Of a DNA stretch of 64,000 nt, positions 30,951-40,132 are shown piece after piece (position 1 is the stretch's first letter; each line of letters starts with the position of its first letter). The DNA is taken from assembly GCF_001401155.1 (NCBI RefSeq), contig NZ_LJRO01000024.1, forward strand, positions 64,499 through 128,498, in the 5' to 3' direction. The position numbers were made by a program, and so were the translations under genes. The notes beneath the pieces are model-generated. The model was given only the letters and a program-made list of their open reading frames with translations, made no database searches and was not told the origin of the DNA. The stretch is from Pseudomonas tremae. Its GTDB lineage: Bacteria; Pseudomonadota; Gammaproteobacteria; Pseudomonadales; Pseudomonadaceae.

Positions 30951-31664
30951 TTGAAGTCTGTTTCACGATGGATGTTGTACGTGGTGATGCTGGTGGGTGG
31001 TGCAGGCATTGCCGGAGCGGACGAGCCCGCGCTGGTTTTTCCGCCGATGACTGGCAGTGTGGTCGATGCGGCGCAAATGCTCGACAGCCGGACGACGGTT
31101 CGTCTGGCCAGGCTGCTGCGCGCCCATGAACAGGCGACGGGAGCGCGCGTGGTGGTGGTGACCCTTGCTGACCTGCAGGGCGCGACGATCGAAGAGTTTG
31201 GTGCCCAACTGGGCGATGCGTGGGGTATGGGGCTGCACGGCAAGGATGACAGTGTCCTGCTGCTGATCGATCGTGACAAACGCAAGGTGTTCATTGAGGT
31301 CGGCGCCGCACTGAAGGCTCGCCTCAATGACGCTCAGACCTCGCTGATCATCGACATGTTGATGACGCCCGAATTTGACGATAGCCATTTGGCTGCCGGG
31401 GTAGAACGAGGTGCTCAGGCGGTGATCGCTGCACTGGGCGGTCAGATACCTGACTATCCTGAGCCTGCCCGACAGGTGGCCGGTCGTGACGAACAGGTCG
31501 ACAGCGATCAGGTCTGGCTGATCGCTGTCGTGCTGACGCTCATCGTACTGGGGATTGTAGTCATCAGTATCAGGCGTGGTGCCGCTGCCCGGCCGGCGCG
31601 TGACAGAGCTACCGAGCGCAGCGGCGGGCGCTTCGGTGGCGGCGGTGCTTCAGGCAACTGGTAA
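30951..31664 (+). CDS. TPM-domain secreted or membrane protein (YgcG family)
   Basis: A 237-residue protein. The likely start is TTG 30951, because GGAGG (30939-30943) lies seven bases upstream and translation then begins with a clean signal peptide (KSVSRWMLYVVMLVGGAGIAGA). An in-frame ATG at 30921 is the alternative. The TPM domain (about 35-155) follows, then a membrane segment (WLIAVVLTLIVLGIVVIS) and a tail GGRFGGGGASGNW typical of the family. Members usually lie near lemA; here the partner is the next TPM gene. Confidence 0.82.
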   Translation: MKSVSRWMLYVVMLVGGAGIAGADEPALVFPPMTGSVVDAAQMLDSRTTVRLARLLRAHEQATGARVVVVTLADLQGATIEEFGAQLGDAWGMGLHGKDDSVLLLIDRDKRKVFIEVGAALKARLNDAQTSLIIDMLMTPEFDDSHLAAGVERGAQAVIAALGGQIPDYPEPARQVAGRDEQVDSDQVWLIAVVLTLIVLGIVVISIRRGAAARPARDRATERSGGRFGGGGASGNW

Positions 31665-31691
31665 TCGGATTGATTCAGGAATGAGGGAACC

Positions 31692-32309
31692 ATGGCGTTG
31701 TTGAACAGAGACGAACAGAAGCAGGTCGCTGAGGCGATTGATCGTGTTGAACAGCGTACTGACGCCGAACTGGTCACAGTGCTGGCTGCTCGTGCCGACG
31801 ATTACGCGTACATGCCGCTGATCTGGGCCGGGCTTATTGGCCTGCTGCTGCCGGGGACAGTCAATTACTGCTTGCAGTGGCTGAGCGCGGACGAACTGAT
31901 GCTCGCGCAGATGAGTACATTCATTATTGTGGCGCTGGTGTGCCGTATTCCGAAGGTGACTGCTTATCTGGTGCCAGTCTCGGTCCGGCGCTGGAGGGCG
32001 GGAAACCTTGCACGTCGGCAGTTTCTTGAGCAAAACCTGCACAAGACCCACGACGGGACCGGCATTCTGGTGTTTGTCAGCGAGGCCGAGCGTTACGTCG
32101 AGATTCTGGTTGATCATGGCATTGCCAGTCGCTTGCACGACGATACCTGGAAGGCGATGGTTGACGTGTTTACTCAACAGGTCAGGGACGGTCAGATTCT
32201 GCAGGGGTTTCTGGGTTGCATCCATGCCTGTGGCGAATTGCTCGCCGATCATGTTCCGGTGACGCATGGCAAAAACGAGTTGCCCAACAGGCTGGTGGTG
32301 CTGCGCTGA
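31692..32309 (+). CDS. Second TPM-domain membrane protein
   Basis: A 205-residue protein starting at ATG 31692 after GAGGGAA. The N-terminus (EQRTDAELVTVLAARADDY) starts the TPM domain, interrupted by two membrane segments (about residues 40-60 and 75-95). The remainder (DGTGILVFVSEAERYVEILV) completes the fold. It lies 27 bases after the YgcG-like gene and is almost certainly cotranscribed. Its function is unknown; such pairs are linked to envelope quality control or photosystem repair homologues in other organisms. Confidence 0.8.
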   Translation: MALLNRDEQKQVAEAIDRVEQRTDAELVTVLAARADDYAYMPLIWAGLIGLLLPGTVNYCLQWLSADELMLAQMSTFIIVALVCRIPKVTAYLVPVSVRRWRAGNLARRQFLEQNLHKTHDGTGILVFVSEAERYVEILVDHGIASRLHDDTWKAMVDVFTQQVRDGQILQGFLGCIHACGELLADHVPVTHGKNELPNRLVVLR

Positions 32310-32363
32310 GAGTGGATGTCAGGAACTGATCAATATAGCCCTGACACCCTGTGTGCCCCAGTG

Positions 32364-33374
32364 TCAGATAATACGGCTAACGCTGTAGAACGACTTTATA
32401 TAGGCCTTCAACTGTTCGACATTCTGGCTGATTGACGCTGAAGGCAACTCCTTCGGCGTGACTTGGTCCAGAAAACTGTACAGCGATTGATAAACCTTTT
32501 TCACTTCTTGAACCCAAAGCATCTTGCTTTGATCTACGCTCGCCAGCGCGGCCAGCTCATCAAGTTTTAGTTGCGTCGCTTTGGTTTCCTGTGTCGCAAG
32601 GCGCGATTCGTCGAGCAGGGCGTTATAACGCAGTCTCAATCTGTCGCGCTCTTCGGTCAGGTCTTTATAGGTCAGCGCGGTGCTGAGCTTGTCGAGCAAC
32701 TTGCCGAGCCTGGCGATGCCGACAGAGACTGCTGCAATGTGCGGCGATGGCAGGTTGGCTAATTCCAGCTCCTCCGGCGTCGGCAGTATTTCCTTGAACC
32801 GATCGACCAGGTTATACGCCTCGAATGTTTTAATCGTCTCATTGAGCAGGCGTCGGTCTTCGGCGATTTCACTCATCCGTTCATTCCTTCCGGCTGCACG
32901 TTGAGTCAAGGTGTCGATCTGTTGCTGCAGTATTTGCGGCAGGCGATTGCCGTCCAGCGTCAGGTTGATTTGCAGCACATCGTCACTGCGCTCGGCGATG
33001 GCTTTAGCGCTGTTGCGCACGGCCGTTATCAGGTTCGAAATCTTATGAGCACGCTCTTCATTCAGCTCGCTGAATGCTTGCTGTTTCTGCTCATCGCTCA
33101 GTGTGTTGTCTGCCTCGATCTGTTGCTGTGTCAGATCAATCGGGTGCAAATTGATGCTGTTCAACTGCACGGTGACAGTGGCCAGTTTTTCGCGATAGGT
33201 CTTGTCTGCGTTAGTAAGTGCTGTTTGCAGAGGCCTCATTTTTTCTTTGATGACCGGCAGGAATTCCAGCTTCAAAGCGGTAACTTGCACATTGATATTC
33301 TGATGGGCTGCCGCCATGATTTTAGTGTCCGGTGGGGTGAGGACCAACGCGTCATGCAAGGTTTCAGTGCTCAT
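32364..33374 (-). CDS. xaxB: Alpha-xenorhabdolysin-type binary toxin subunit B (XaxB-like)
   Basis: A 336-residue, almost wholly helical protein, close in length to XaxB (about 350). Long amphipathic coiled-coil helices alternate (for example LQTALTNADKTYREKLATV and LTEERDRLRLRYNALLDE). It lacks a signal peptide. In the XaxAB/YaxAB alpha-pore-forming toxins, B subunits join A subunits to build a membrane pore. Two ATGs are possible: 33380, overlapping the xaxA stop, and 33374, which has AAGGG at better spacing and is used here. I recognise the family from sequence pattern and gene pairing. Confidence 0.82.
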   Translation of the reverse strand: MSTETLHDALVLTPPDTKIMAAAHQNINVQVTALKLEFLPVIKEKMRPLQTALTNADKTYREKLATVTVQLNSINLHPIDLTQQQIEADNTLSDEQKQQAFSELNEERAHKISNLITAVRNSAKAIAERSDDVLQINLTLDGNRLPQILQQQIDTLTQRAAGRNERMSEIAEDRRLLNETIKTFEAYNLVDRFKEILPTPEELELANLPSPHIAAVSVGIARLGKLLDKLSTALTYKDLTEERDRLRLRYNALLDESRLATQETKATQLKLDELAALASVDQSKMLWVQEVKKVYQSLYSFLDQVTPKELPSASISQNVEQLKAYIKSFYSVSRII

Positions 33375-33376
33375 GA

Positions 33377-34597
33377 TCATTTCCCTTTAATCGTAGATTG
33401 CTGTTCGCGTTGAAATTGATTTAGCGCGCTATCAAAAATGGCCAGCAGCTTGGTTGTCATGCCGTTTATTTCTTCCCACGGTGTGACCACGGCATTGAAT
33501 TTTATGGCGAATCTCAGCAGTGAATGATTGTCCTTGATCTCGGCCAGTTCGTTGGCGGAGCTGCTTATATAAGCCGTCAGCATGGTCCACAGGTCTTTAA
33601 GGTTGGTGGCGCCCTTATGCGCATCCAGCATACGGAAATTCATATCCTGGAAGAGCCTTTGCAAGTCGAATACCGCTGATGCCAGTGGACGTTTTTCCTT
33701 GAGCAGTAGAATTTTCTGGTTCTTTAAGTTGATCATCCGGTTTTTTTCTTTGCGGATTTTTTCCGCCTGACTGCCGAAGATACCTCCCGTTATCGCGACC
33801 CCGATGGGGCCCCCGAAAATACCCCAGGCAATATTGTTGACGGCGGTTTTGTACTCTTTGTTCTTTTGCTCTATCTCGACAGTCAATTGCTCAAGATCTG
33901 CTTCCAGATTCTTGACCTGCTGATCCACGTCAGAGCGGCTTGCCAGGTTCACTTTGTCGTTGATGTCAGGAATGAGGTCAACGCTCAATCGGGTGCTGAA
34001 GGTGTCGATTTTCTGAGTCAGTAGTTCTGAAGACTGTTGATGGGTCGCTATGTTCGACGCCAGATCTTTCAGAAATTCTGCCAGTTCAATACAGCCGTCC
34101 TGGTCGACCTTACTTAATGATAACAGCGGTGTGTTGTGGATTTCCTCGAGGGTCACGTTGGCAACTTTCTGGTCTATTCGCTTGGAAATACTCATGCTGT
34201 CGATGACGTCGATGATCTGTCGACCCTGATTCGAGAACGTGGCAGCAAATAGATCAATAGTGGTTCCGCTGAGCTTGATGCTGTCCTCGATATCTTTCCA
34301 GCTTCGGCCATGCTCGTTGGTTGCGAGGTACGTCATCAGCAGGTCTTCGGGCTCCAGGCCAGGTATCCCGCTTTTTGTAAAACCCAGTTGCTGTTCGACT
34401 CGCGTCATTGACGTGGGCAGATCAAGGCTGTGCCGTTCGTAGCGTTTTATACTAAGGATATCTTCCTTGGTTAGAATAAGCCCGGCACCGCGACCGCTGC
34501 TTTTTTCATCATTCAGTAAGGCCTGCAGGTATTCCCGGGGTTTTAGTGTGACCCGGGCAATGTCCTCGTTTTCCAGTAGTTCTGCGTGGCTCAACAT
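33377..34597 (-). CDS. xaxA: Alpha-xenorhabdolysin-type binary toxin subunit A (XaxA-like)
   Basis: A 406-residue helical protein, matching XaxA (408). After a helical N-terminus and coiled coils comes the hydrophobic hairpin (about residues 256-274, WGIFGGPIGVAITGGIFG) followed by the basic AEKIRKEKNRMI stretch characteristic of XaxA. It has no signal peptide, as is normal for this toxin class. ATG 34597 has AAGGA nine bases upstream. It is the first gene of a two-gene operon. Base composition is visibly AT-richer than neighbouring genes, suggesting acquisition. Targets (insect, nematode, plant or competitor cells) are unknown. Confidence 0.85.
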   Translation of the reverse strand: MLSHAELLENEDIARVTLKPREYLQALLNDEKSSGRGAGLILTKEDILSIKRYERHSLDLPTSMTRVEQQLGFTKSGIPGLEPEDLLMTYLATNEHGRSWKDIEDSIKLSGTTIDLFAATFSNQGRQIIDVIDSMSISKRIDQKVANVTLEEIHNTPLLSLSKVDQDGCIELAEFLKDLASNIATHQQSSELLTQKIDTFSTRLSVDLIPDINDKVNLASRSDVDQQVKNLEADLEQLTVEIEQKNKEYKTAVNNIAWGIFGGPIGVAITGGIFGSQAEKIRKEKNRMINLKNQKILLLKEKRPLASAVFDLQRLFQDMNFRMLDAHKGATNLKDLWTMLTAYISSSANELAEIKDNHSLLRFAIKFNAVVTPWEEINGMTTKLLAIFDSALNQFQREQQSTIKGK

Positions 34598-34661
34598 AAT
34601 GCACGTTCCTTGTGCGGGTTGTTCTGGTAGAGCAGGAAGCTCCACAGGTATGTTCTGACTG

Positions 34662-34713
34662 TGTTCAATCAGTCAGGGAGACTATAAGGCTGTTTGTGTT
34701 TTGTTCAATCAGT
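34662..34713 (-). promoter_or_regulatory. xaxA promoter with a 12-base direct repeat
   Basis: Read on the minus strand, TTGAAC (34708-34703) and TATAGT (34686-34681) are 16 bases apart, a good sigma-70 promoter 84 bases before xaxA. The 12-base sequence ACTGATTGAACA occurs twice, at 34713-34702, overlapping the -35 box, and at 34673-34662, starting near the expected +1. The copies are 40 bases apart. This arrangement suits a repressor. Confidence 0.6.
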
Positions 34714-34892
34714 ATATTGTTGGTTTGTCGGGGAATATTTTACTGTTTATGTACAGTTCGCATTGTTGTGTAGGTAATGGCGAGCAGGGGGTGTAGTCCT
34801 TCAAAAATAAGGGTGCCCATCAACCGCTGACACGCCTAAAATACGTTCCTGATTTTTCGAGTCCCGGCCGGGACGCTTGAGGCACATTTAAA

Positions 34893-36113
34893 ATGTCAGT
34901 CATTACTCCTGCAACACTTACGGCTGCTGCCGATCACAGGACGCAGTTCCTCGACCTGCTGGACACCAGCCTCTCGCAGAGCTCGCTCATCAAGCTGGTC
35001 CTGGCCAAGTATGTGGGCAGCGAAGCCGAGCTGCAGCGGGTCATCATCAAGCCGCTGACGATCAAGGAGCAGCCTTGCCTGTCATTTGTCTATCGCTACA
35101 AGACCCGCGATATCACCAGAAATTTTCCGCTGGATGAGGCGGTGGGCGTCATCGCCAGTCTGCTACCCGAGTCGTTCAAGAACGCGCACCTGCTGTCGCT
35201 TACCGACGAAGTGCAGCTGGAATACAGTAAGAAAGGCAAGACCACACTGTGCAAGAGCAAGGCTCAGCAGGAGCGCGTTGCGCCTTCGGCCGGGCACGAC
35301 CGAGAGAAGAAGCGTTATCTGGAATTGAGCCGGCCGTTTCTGACCGACCTTGGCGTGACCAACCGCCAGCATGAACTGATCCCGGCGATGTCGCGCAAGT
35401 GGAAACAGATCAACAAGTTCATCGAGGTGTTTTCCCATGCATTGAGCTCCTCGCCGCTCAAGCTGGATCAGCCGATCAAGGTCGCCGACTTCGGCTCAGG
35501 CAAGGGCTACCTGACGTTTGCCATCCACGACTACCTGTGCAACACGTTGCAGGCTGACGGGCAAGTGACCGGGGTCGAGTTGCGTGAGGACATGGTCACA
35601 TTGTGCAACAAGGCCGCAGCGAGTCTTGAACACCCTGGCCTGACGTTTCAGCATGGCGACGTGCGTACCGTTGCGCCCAGCGCGCTGGATGTGATGATCG
35701 CGCTGCACGCCTGTGATATCGCAACAGACTACGCCATTCACATGGGCATCCGTTCCGGCGCGTCCATCATCATGTGCTCGCCATGCTGTCACAAACAGAT
35801 CCGCTTGCAGATTCAGAGCCCGACGCTGTTGAAACCCATGCTGCAATACGGTCTGCACATGGGGCAACAGGCCGAAATGGTCACTGACAGCCTGCGGGCC
35901 TTGTTGCTGGAAGCCTGTGGTTATGAAACCAAGGTCTTCGAGTTCATCTCGTTGGAACACACCAATAAGAACAAAATGATCCTCGCCGTAAAACGTGCCG
36001 AGCCAGTCAACCAAGCCCTGTTGCTCGCGCGTATTCAGGAACTCAAAACGTTTTATGGCATCACCGGGCAGTGCCTGGAATCGCTGCTTCAGGCCGATGG
36101 TCATCTAGGCTGA
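34893..36113 (+). CDS. SAM-dependent methyltransferase (Methyltransf_32-like)
   Basis: A 406-residue cytoplasmic protein. The C-terminal half is a class I methyltransferase: motif [19 protein letters not shown] (about residues 197-214), an acidic motif II in GVELREDM, and the [10 protein letters not shown] segment typical of the PF13679-type group. The N-terminal 150 residues form a family-specific region. The substrate, possibly RNA, is not known. It starts at ATG 34893 with GAGG upstream and stands between the xaxA promoter and the alcohol dehydrogenase gene. Confidence 0.8.
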   Translation: MSVITPATLTAAADHRTQFLDLLDTSLSQSSLIKLVLAKYVGSEAELQRVIIKPLTIKEQPCLSFVYRYKTRDITRNFPLDEAVGVIASLLPESFKNAHLLSLTDEVQLEYSKKGKTTLCKSKAQQERVAPSAGHDREKKRYLELSRPFLTDLGVTNRQHELIPAMSRKWKQINKFIEVFSHALSSSPLKLDQPIKVADFGSGKGYLTFAIHDYLCNTLQADGQVTGVELREDMVTLCNKAAASLEHPGLTFQHGDVRTVAPSALDVMIALHACDIATDYAIHMGIRSGASIIMCSPCCHKQIRLQIQSPTLLKPMLQYGLHMGQQAEMVTDSLRALLLEACGYETKVFEFISLEHTNKNKMILAVKRAEPVNQALLLARIQELKTFYGITGQCLESLLQADGHLG

Positions 36114-36244
36114 AAAATTCGAACCTGAGCGACCAGCGGTCTCGTGCATCATCGTTTCATTGCTCTGGGTCAATGGTTGCGCCTCGCGTTCGGCGGATGC
36201 TTGAGCTACTCCCCTGCATCCCGGTCGCCCTCGAGGTTTCCATC

Positions 36245-37393
36245 ATGATCAGCACCTTTTTCATTCCTTCCGTGAATATCATCGGCGCCGGCTGCATCGA
36301 TGAAGCGATGCTAGCCATACGCAACTATGGCTTTCGCAAGGCATTTATCGTCACTGACGCCGGGCTTGCCAAGGCCGGGGTGGCGAGCCAGATCGCCGGT
36401 TTGCTGGTCGAACAGGGCATCGACTCGGTGGTGTATGACGGCGCCAGGCCCAACCCGACCATCGCCAACGTGGAAAACGGCCTGGTCATGCTGCAGGAGC
36501 AACAGTGTGACTTCGTGATTTCTCTGGGCGGCGGCTCGCCCCATGATTGCGCGAAGGGCATCGCCTTGTGCGCCAGCAACGGCGGGCATATCAGCGATTA
36601 TGAAGGCGTCGACCGTTCGGCAAAACCGCAGTTGCCGCTGATTGCCATCAACACCACCGCCGGGACGGCGAGCGAGATGACCCGCTTCTGCATCATTACC
36701 GACGAAGTACGTCACGTAAAAATGGCTATTATCGACCGCAACGTGACACCGCTTCTGTCGGTCAACGACCCGAACATGATGGTCGCGATGCCTCAATCGC
36801 TGACGGCAGCCACCGGCATGGACGCGCTGACTCATGCCATCGAGGCCTATGTTTCGACGGCTGCCAACCCGATCACCGACGCCTGCGCATTGCAGGCCGT
36901 GGCGTTGATTGCCAACAACCTGCGCGACGCCGTTTCCAACGGCAGCAACATCACAGCACGGGAAAACATGGCCTATGCGCAGTTCCTCGCCGGCATGGCA
37001 TTCAACAATGCGTCGTTGGGCTATGTGCACGCGATGGCTCATCAACTGGGCGGCTTTTATGATTTGCCGCATGGCGTGTGCAACGCTGTTTTGCTGCCTC
37101 ATGTGCAGCGCTTCAATGCGAGCGTCAGCGCAGCACGCCTGACCGATATCGCGCATGCGATGGGCAATAATATTCGCGGCCTTTCCCCTGAGGAAGGCGC
37201 CCAGGCGGCAATCGATGCCATTCGCACTTTGTCCGCCGCTGTCGATATTCCTGCGGGCCTGACCGCGCTGGGGGTCAAAGAAGAAGATTTCCCGATGCTC
37301 GCCGCCAACGCCCTGAAAGATGCTTGTGGCCTGACCAACCCGCGCCCTGCAGATATTGAGCAGATTCAGGATATATTCCGTCAGGCACTTTGA
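36245..37393 (+). CDS. yiaY: Iron-containing alcohol dehydrogenase (YiaY-like)
   Basis: A 382-residue family III alcohol dehydrogenase very like E. coli YiaY (383). The NAD-binding motif is [17 protein letters not shown], and the metal ligands lie in [14 protein letters not shown] and [19 protein letters not shown]. It interconverts short-chain alcohols and aldehydes in the cytoplasm. ATG 36245 follows GAGG eight bases upstream; the frame is open to 36071, inside the preceding gene. The symbol is by similarity. Confidence 0.9.
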   Translation: MISTFFIPSVNIIGAGCIDEAMLAIRNYGFRKAFIVTDAGLAKAGVASQIAGLLVEQGIDSVVYDGARPNPTIANVENGLVMLQEQQCDFVISLGGGSPHDCAKGIALCASNGGHISDYEGVDRSAKPQLPLIAINTTAGTASEMTRFCIITDEVRHVKMAIIDRNVTPLLSVNDPNMMVAMPQSLTAATGMDALTHAIEAYVSTAANPITDACALQAVALIANNLRDAVSNGSNITARENMAYAQFLAGMAFNNASLGYVHAMAHQLGGFYDLPHGVCNAVLLPHVQRFNASVSAARLTDIAHAMGNNIRGLSPEEGAQAAIDAIRTLSAAVDIPAGLTALGVKEEDFPMLAANALKDACGLTNPRPADIEQIQDIFRQAL

Positions 37394-37419
37394 TAATTCG
37401 CCAGAAAACAGGCTTGCAC

Positions 37420-37866
37420 ATGGACATGCTTCGGCCATACACCCTCGCTCATCGGGACCTCTGTCTGGCTATTTTTGACAGCAACGTCCCGCGCTTTTTT
37501 GATCCCGTAGAGCGCGAGCAATTTTCCAGTTTCCTGATGGCTCCGCTGGGGCACTACTTTGTTGTCGAACGTGATGCCGAGGTTGTGGCGTGCGGGGGCT
37601 ACCTGGTGTTGTCTGCCCCCTCCGTTGCCGAACTCACTTGGGGCATGGTTCACAGAGAATGCCACGGCAGTGGACTGGGCAGGTTTCTGACCCTGGCTCG
37701 TCTGCAGGCCATGAGGCTAGTGCCGGGTGTCACGCGTGCCTTTATCAATAGCAGCCAGCACGTTCAGGGGTTCTACTCGACGCTGGGGTTCGCCGTGACC
37801 GGCATTGAAGCCGATGGACATGGACGCGGAATCGACAGCGTCAAGATGGAACTGGCGATCTCGTGA
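37420..37866 (+). CDS. GNAT-family N-acetyltransferase
   Basis: A 148-residue protein with the GNAT fold. The acetyl-CoA-binding turn is in WGMVHRECHGSGLGRFLTLARL (R-x-x-x-G-x-G/L type), and a C-terminal GFYSTLGFAVTGIEADG block follows. The substrate is unknown. ATG 37420 is used; the frame is open to a TTG at 37390 that overlaps the alcohol dehydrogenase stop. Spacing of 26 bases suggests cotranscription with yiaY. Confidence 0.85.
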   Translation: MDMLRPYTLAHRDLCLAIFDSNVPRFFDPVEREQFSSFLMAPLGHYFVVERDAEVVACGGYLVLSAPSVAELTWGMVHRECHGSGLGRFLTLARLQAMRLVPGVTRAFINSSQHVQGFYSTLGFAVTGIEADGHGRGIDSVKMELAIS

Positions 37867-37985
37867 TTGCCGATGCCTGAACAGAGGCTGACGAAGGCCT
37901 AGGAACGTGAGTCAGGCAGGCCGACGCCCGTTTAGCATGCAGGCTGTCTTCGCGATTCCCGCGAATATGCCTGGTAGGTTGATCC

Positions 37986-39263
37986 ATGAAGCCTTGGCCT
38001 TTGTTGACAGGTGGTTTCCCGAAGGTCGGCCTTTCGCGCTGCACACTGGCCTTGCTGCTGATGCTTTCCGGGTCGCAGTGCCTGCAGGCGGCAGACAGGC
38101 CCGAGGGTTTCGCCAGAGGTGTCACCGGTGGTGGGGCCGCAACGGCTGTGCATCCTGCTACCCCGGATGACCTTCGATCAGCACTCTGTGCGTCTCATGA
38201 CTCACGAGGCGCCTGCACCGATGACACCCCGCGAGTGGTAGTGCTGGACCACCTTTTCGACTTTCGTGGAAGTGTGGTCACCAACGGCAGCGCCGAAACC
38301 ACTGAGCCTGGCTGCAGGGTGAAAGTGTGCCCGCATGGCGGAGAACAACTGGCACTCAACGGTGCCAATGGCTTCTGCCAGTCGAGGCCGTCTGTCATGG
38401 TCACTTACGACAATGCGGGCCTGAAACCACTGAAAATCGGCCCGAACAAGACGCTGATCGGGAAGGGCGGCAACGCAGGCATTCTGGGCACAGGGCTGTT
38501 TATCGGTGACGGCGCGCATAACGTGATTGTCCGCAACCTGACGCTTTCCGATATCAACCCAAGTGTCGTGTGGGGCGGAGACGCACTCACGCTCGACAGG
38601 GCCGACGGTGTCTGGATTGATCACAACACCTTTGCACGTATCGGCCGACAGATGATCGTGACCGGTTGGGGCGCTGCTTCGCATGTCACCGTCTCCAGCA
38701 ATGAGTTCGACGGGCGCACCCCTTATTCATCGACCTGCGACGGTCATCATTACTGGGTCTGGCTGTTCCTTGGCAGCCAGGACACGCTGACGATATCAAG
38801 AAACTACGTGCACGATACGTCCGGCAGGGCGCCACATGCCGGCGGTATGCACAATGCAGAAGTCCGTGCCCAACTGGTCAACAACGTCTTTCAGCGCATG
38901 ACCTATCAAGGGGCGATCATGTCGCGAACCGATTCTTCGCACTTGCTGGTAGAAGGGAACGACTTCGAAAACGTCGCCCATCCACTGTTCAACGACATGG
39001 ATCAGCCAGGCACCGCATTTGCCTTGTTTGATCCGGCGTCTCTTGCTGTACCTGACGCTTGCACACGCGTGATCGGCAGAGCGTGCGTTGCCAACCAGCA
39101 GCGGGTAAGCGGCGAGGACTATCGCCCTCAGGATGTTTCTGCGCTGAAGGCTTTCAGCGACTACCGGCAGTACCTGATAACGCCGGTTTCGGCAGATGAG
39201 GCCAGGGAAGAAGTCCCGAAAGAGGCTGGTGTGGGTAAGGTAAGTGCTGACCTACTGCCATGA
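37986..39263 (+). CDS. pnl: Secreted pectin lyase (polysaccharide lyase family 1)
   Basis: A 425-residue exported enzyme. A signal peptide (about 1-36, ending LQAA) precedes a parallel beta-helix. The segments RNLTLSDINPSVVWGGDA, VWIDHNTFARIGRQ, TCDGHHYW and HDTSGRAPHAGG resemble fungal pectin lyases more than bacterial calcium-dependent pectate lyases; the Arg in TSGRAP would be catalytic. It would cleave methyl-esterified pectin of plant cell walls by beta-elimination. Ten Cys suggest disulfides. No hrp box is visible upstream. Its end overlaps an antisense gene remnant. Confidence 0.82.
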   Translation: MKPWPLLTGGFPKVGLSRCTLALLLMLSGSQCLQAADRPEGFARGVTGGGAATAVHPATPDDLRSALCASHDSRGACTDDTPRVVVLDHLFDFRGSVVTNGSAETTEPGCRVKVCPHGGEQLALNGANGFCQSRPSVMVTYDNAGLKPLKIGPNKTLIGKGGNAGILGTGLFIGDGAHNVIVRNLTLSDINPSVVWGGDALTLDRADGVWIDHNTFARIGRQMIVTGWGAASHVTVSSNEFDGRTPYSSTCDGHHYWVWLFLGSQDTLTISRNYVHDTSGRAPHAGGMHNAEVRAQLVNNVFQRMTYQGAIMSRTDSSHLLVEGNDFENVAHPLFNDMDQPGTAFALFDPASLAVPDACTRVIGRACVANQQRVSGEDYRPQDVSALKAFSDYRQYLITPVSADEAREEVPKEAGVGKVSADLLP

Positions 39264-39780
39264 TTTCAAATCTGCTATCGAGTAAATCCATTCGTTACCG
39301 GTTTTTTGCTTGCTGAACAGTTTGAGGTCCACCAAGCCATTCAGAACGGTTGCCGCCGTGTTGTAAGCACATCCCAGGCTGTCCTTTATATCGGTCACGT
39401 ATAAACAAAACCGCATGGCCTTGGCGGCTCTCCCAAAGAAACAGCCGTTACAAGCTGGCGATTTCTGGCTTGCCTGACCACCGACCAGGCCAGAGCTGCA
39501 TCCAGCGATTTCGGAAATCTGAAACGTAACTTGTCGAAATGCAGGTAGCGTCTTTGTGCATCAAAGGGCTGCGCAAGCTAAAGGTAGGCGTCTGTCTGAG
39601 CGGCATGGTCTTTGATAATCCGGGTAAGTGGATTGTGTATAAGTTCGGGCGGCGACTTGACCGACATTTCAAATTTCGTTGAGATTGAAATGGGTGAAAA
39701 GCCTTTTCGAAGCAGAATGTGAGCTCTGTTGAGCGCATGAGCAAACAGAGGCATACCTTCAAGACTGCTCATCGCCGCAG
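39252..39780 (-). pseudogene. Decayed stretch with winged-helix/Fic-like fragments
   Basis: On the minus strand, residues AYNTAATVLNGLVDLKLFSK then TGNEWIYSIADL, up to a stop at 39252, look like the winged-helix tail often found at the end of Fic-family proteins. A fragment in another frame (FPKSLDAALAWSVVRQARNR, about 39450-39590) and a 64-codon frame (39578-39772) precede it. Frame changes and stops between them indicate a broken gene. Family assignment is tentative. Confidence 0.45.
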
Positions 39781-39855
39781 AGTAAGTAAGACTGAGAGCA
39801 ACTGGATGCTGATTGATGTCACGAGATTGCAGATGGGATAGGGGGGCAAAAAAGA

Positions 39856-39929
39856 TGGAGCGGGTAGAGGGAATCGAACCCTCAACTAAAGCTTGGGAAG
39901 CTTTCGTTTTACCACTAAACTATACCCGC
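39856..39929 (-). tRNA. tRNA-Gly (anticodon CCC)
   Basis: A 74-base cloverleaf on the minus strand. The acceptor GCGGGTA pairs with TACCCGC. The anticodon loop TTCCCAA gives CCC, reading GGG. The T arm holds GGTTCGATTCC, and CCA is encoded. A T run (TCTTTTTTGC) follows and probably ends transcription. The gene is a common integration site type, but no attached element is seen. Confidence 0.95.
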
Positions 39930-40132
39930 TCTGAGCTCAATGCTGAGCGGCTGACTTTGTACCAGAACCCTGCCTCGATTTGAAGCGCTAATTTCTCTGC
40001 GCAATGCTTTTCCCCTCGATTGCCTTAACAAAAAGCACACCGACATGCTCTGTCAGACAGGCCTCGGCAGTTGTTTTCTGGGTGGGCACATGCTCGGCGT
40101 CGTGTGTTCAATCCACCAGACGGTGACGATGT

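Noticed and set aside
37900..37930. Possible hrp box before the pectin lyase gene
   Set aside because: GGAACG is present, but no CCAC follows at 15-16 bases.
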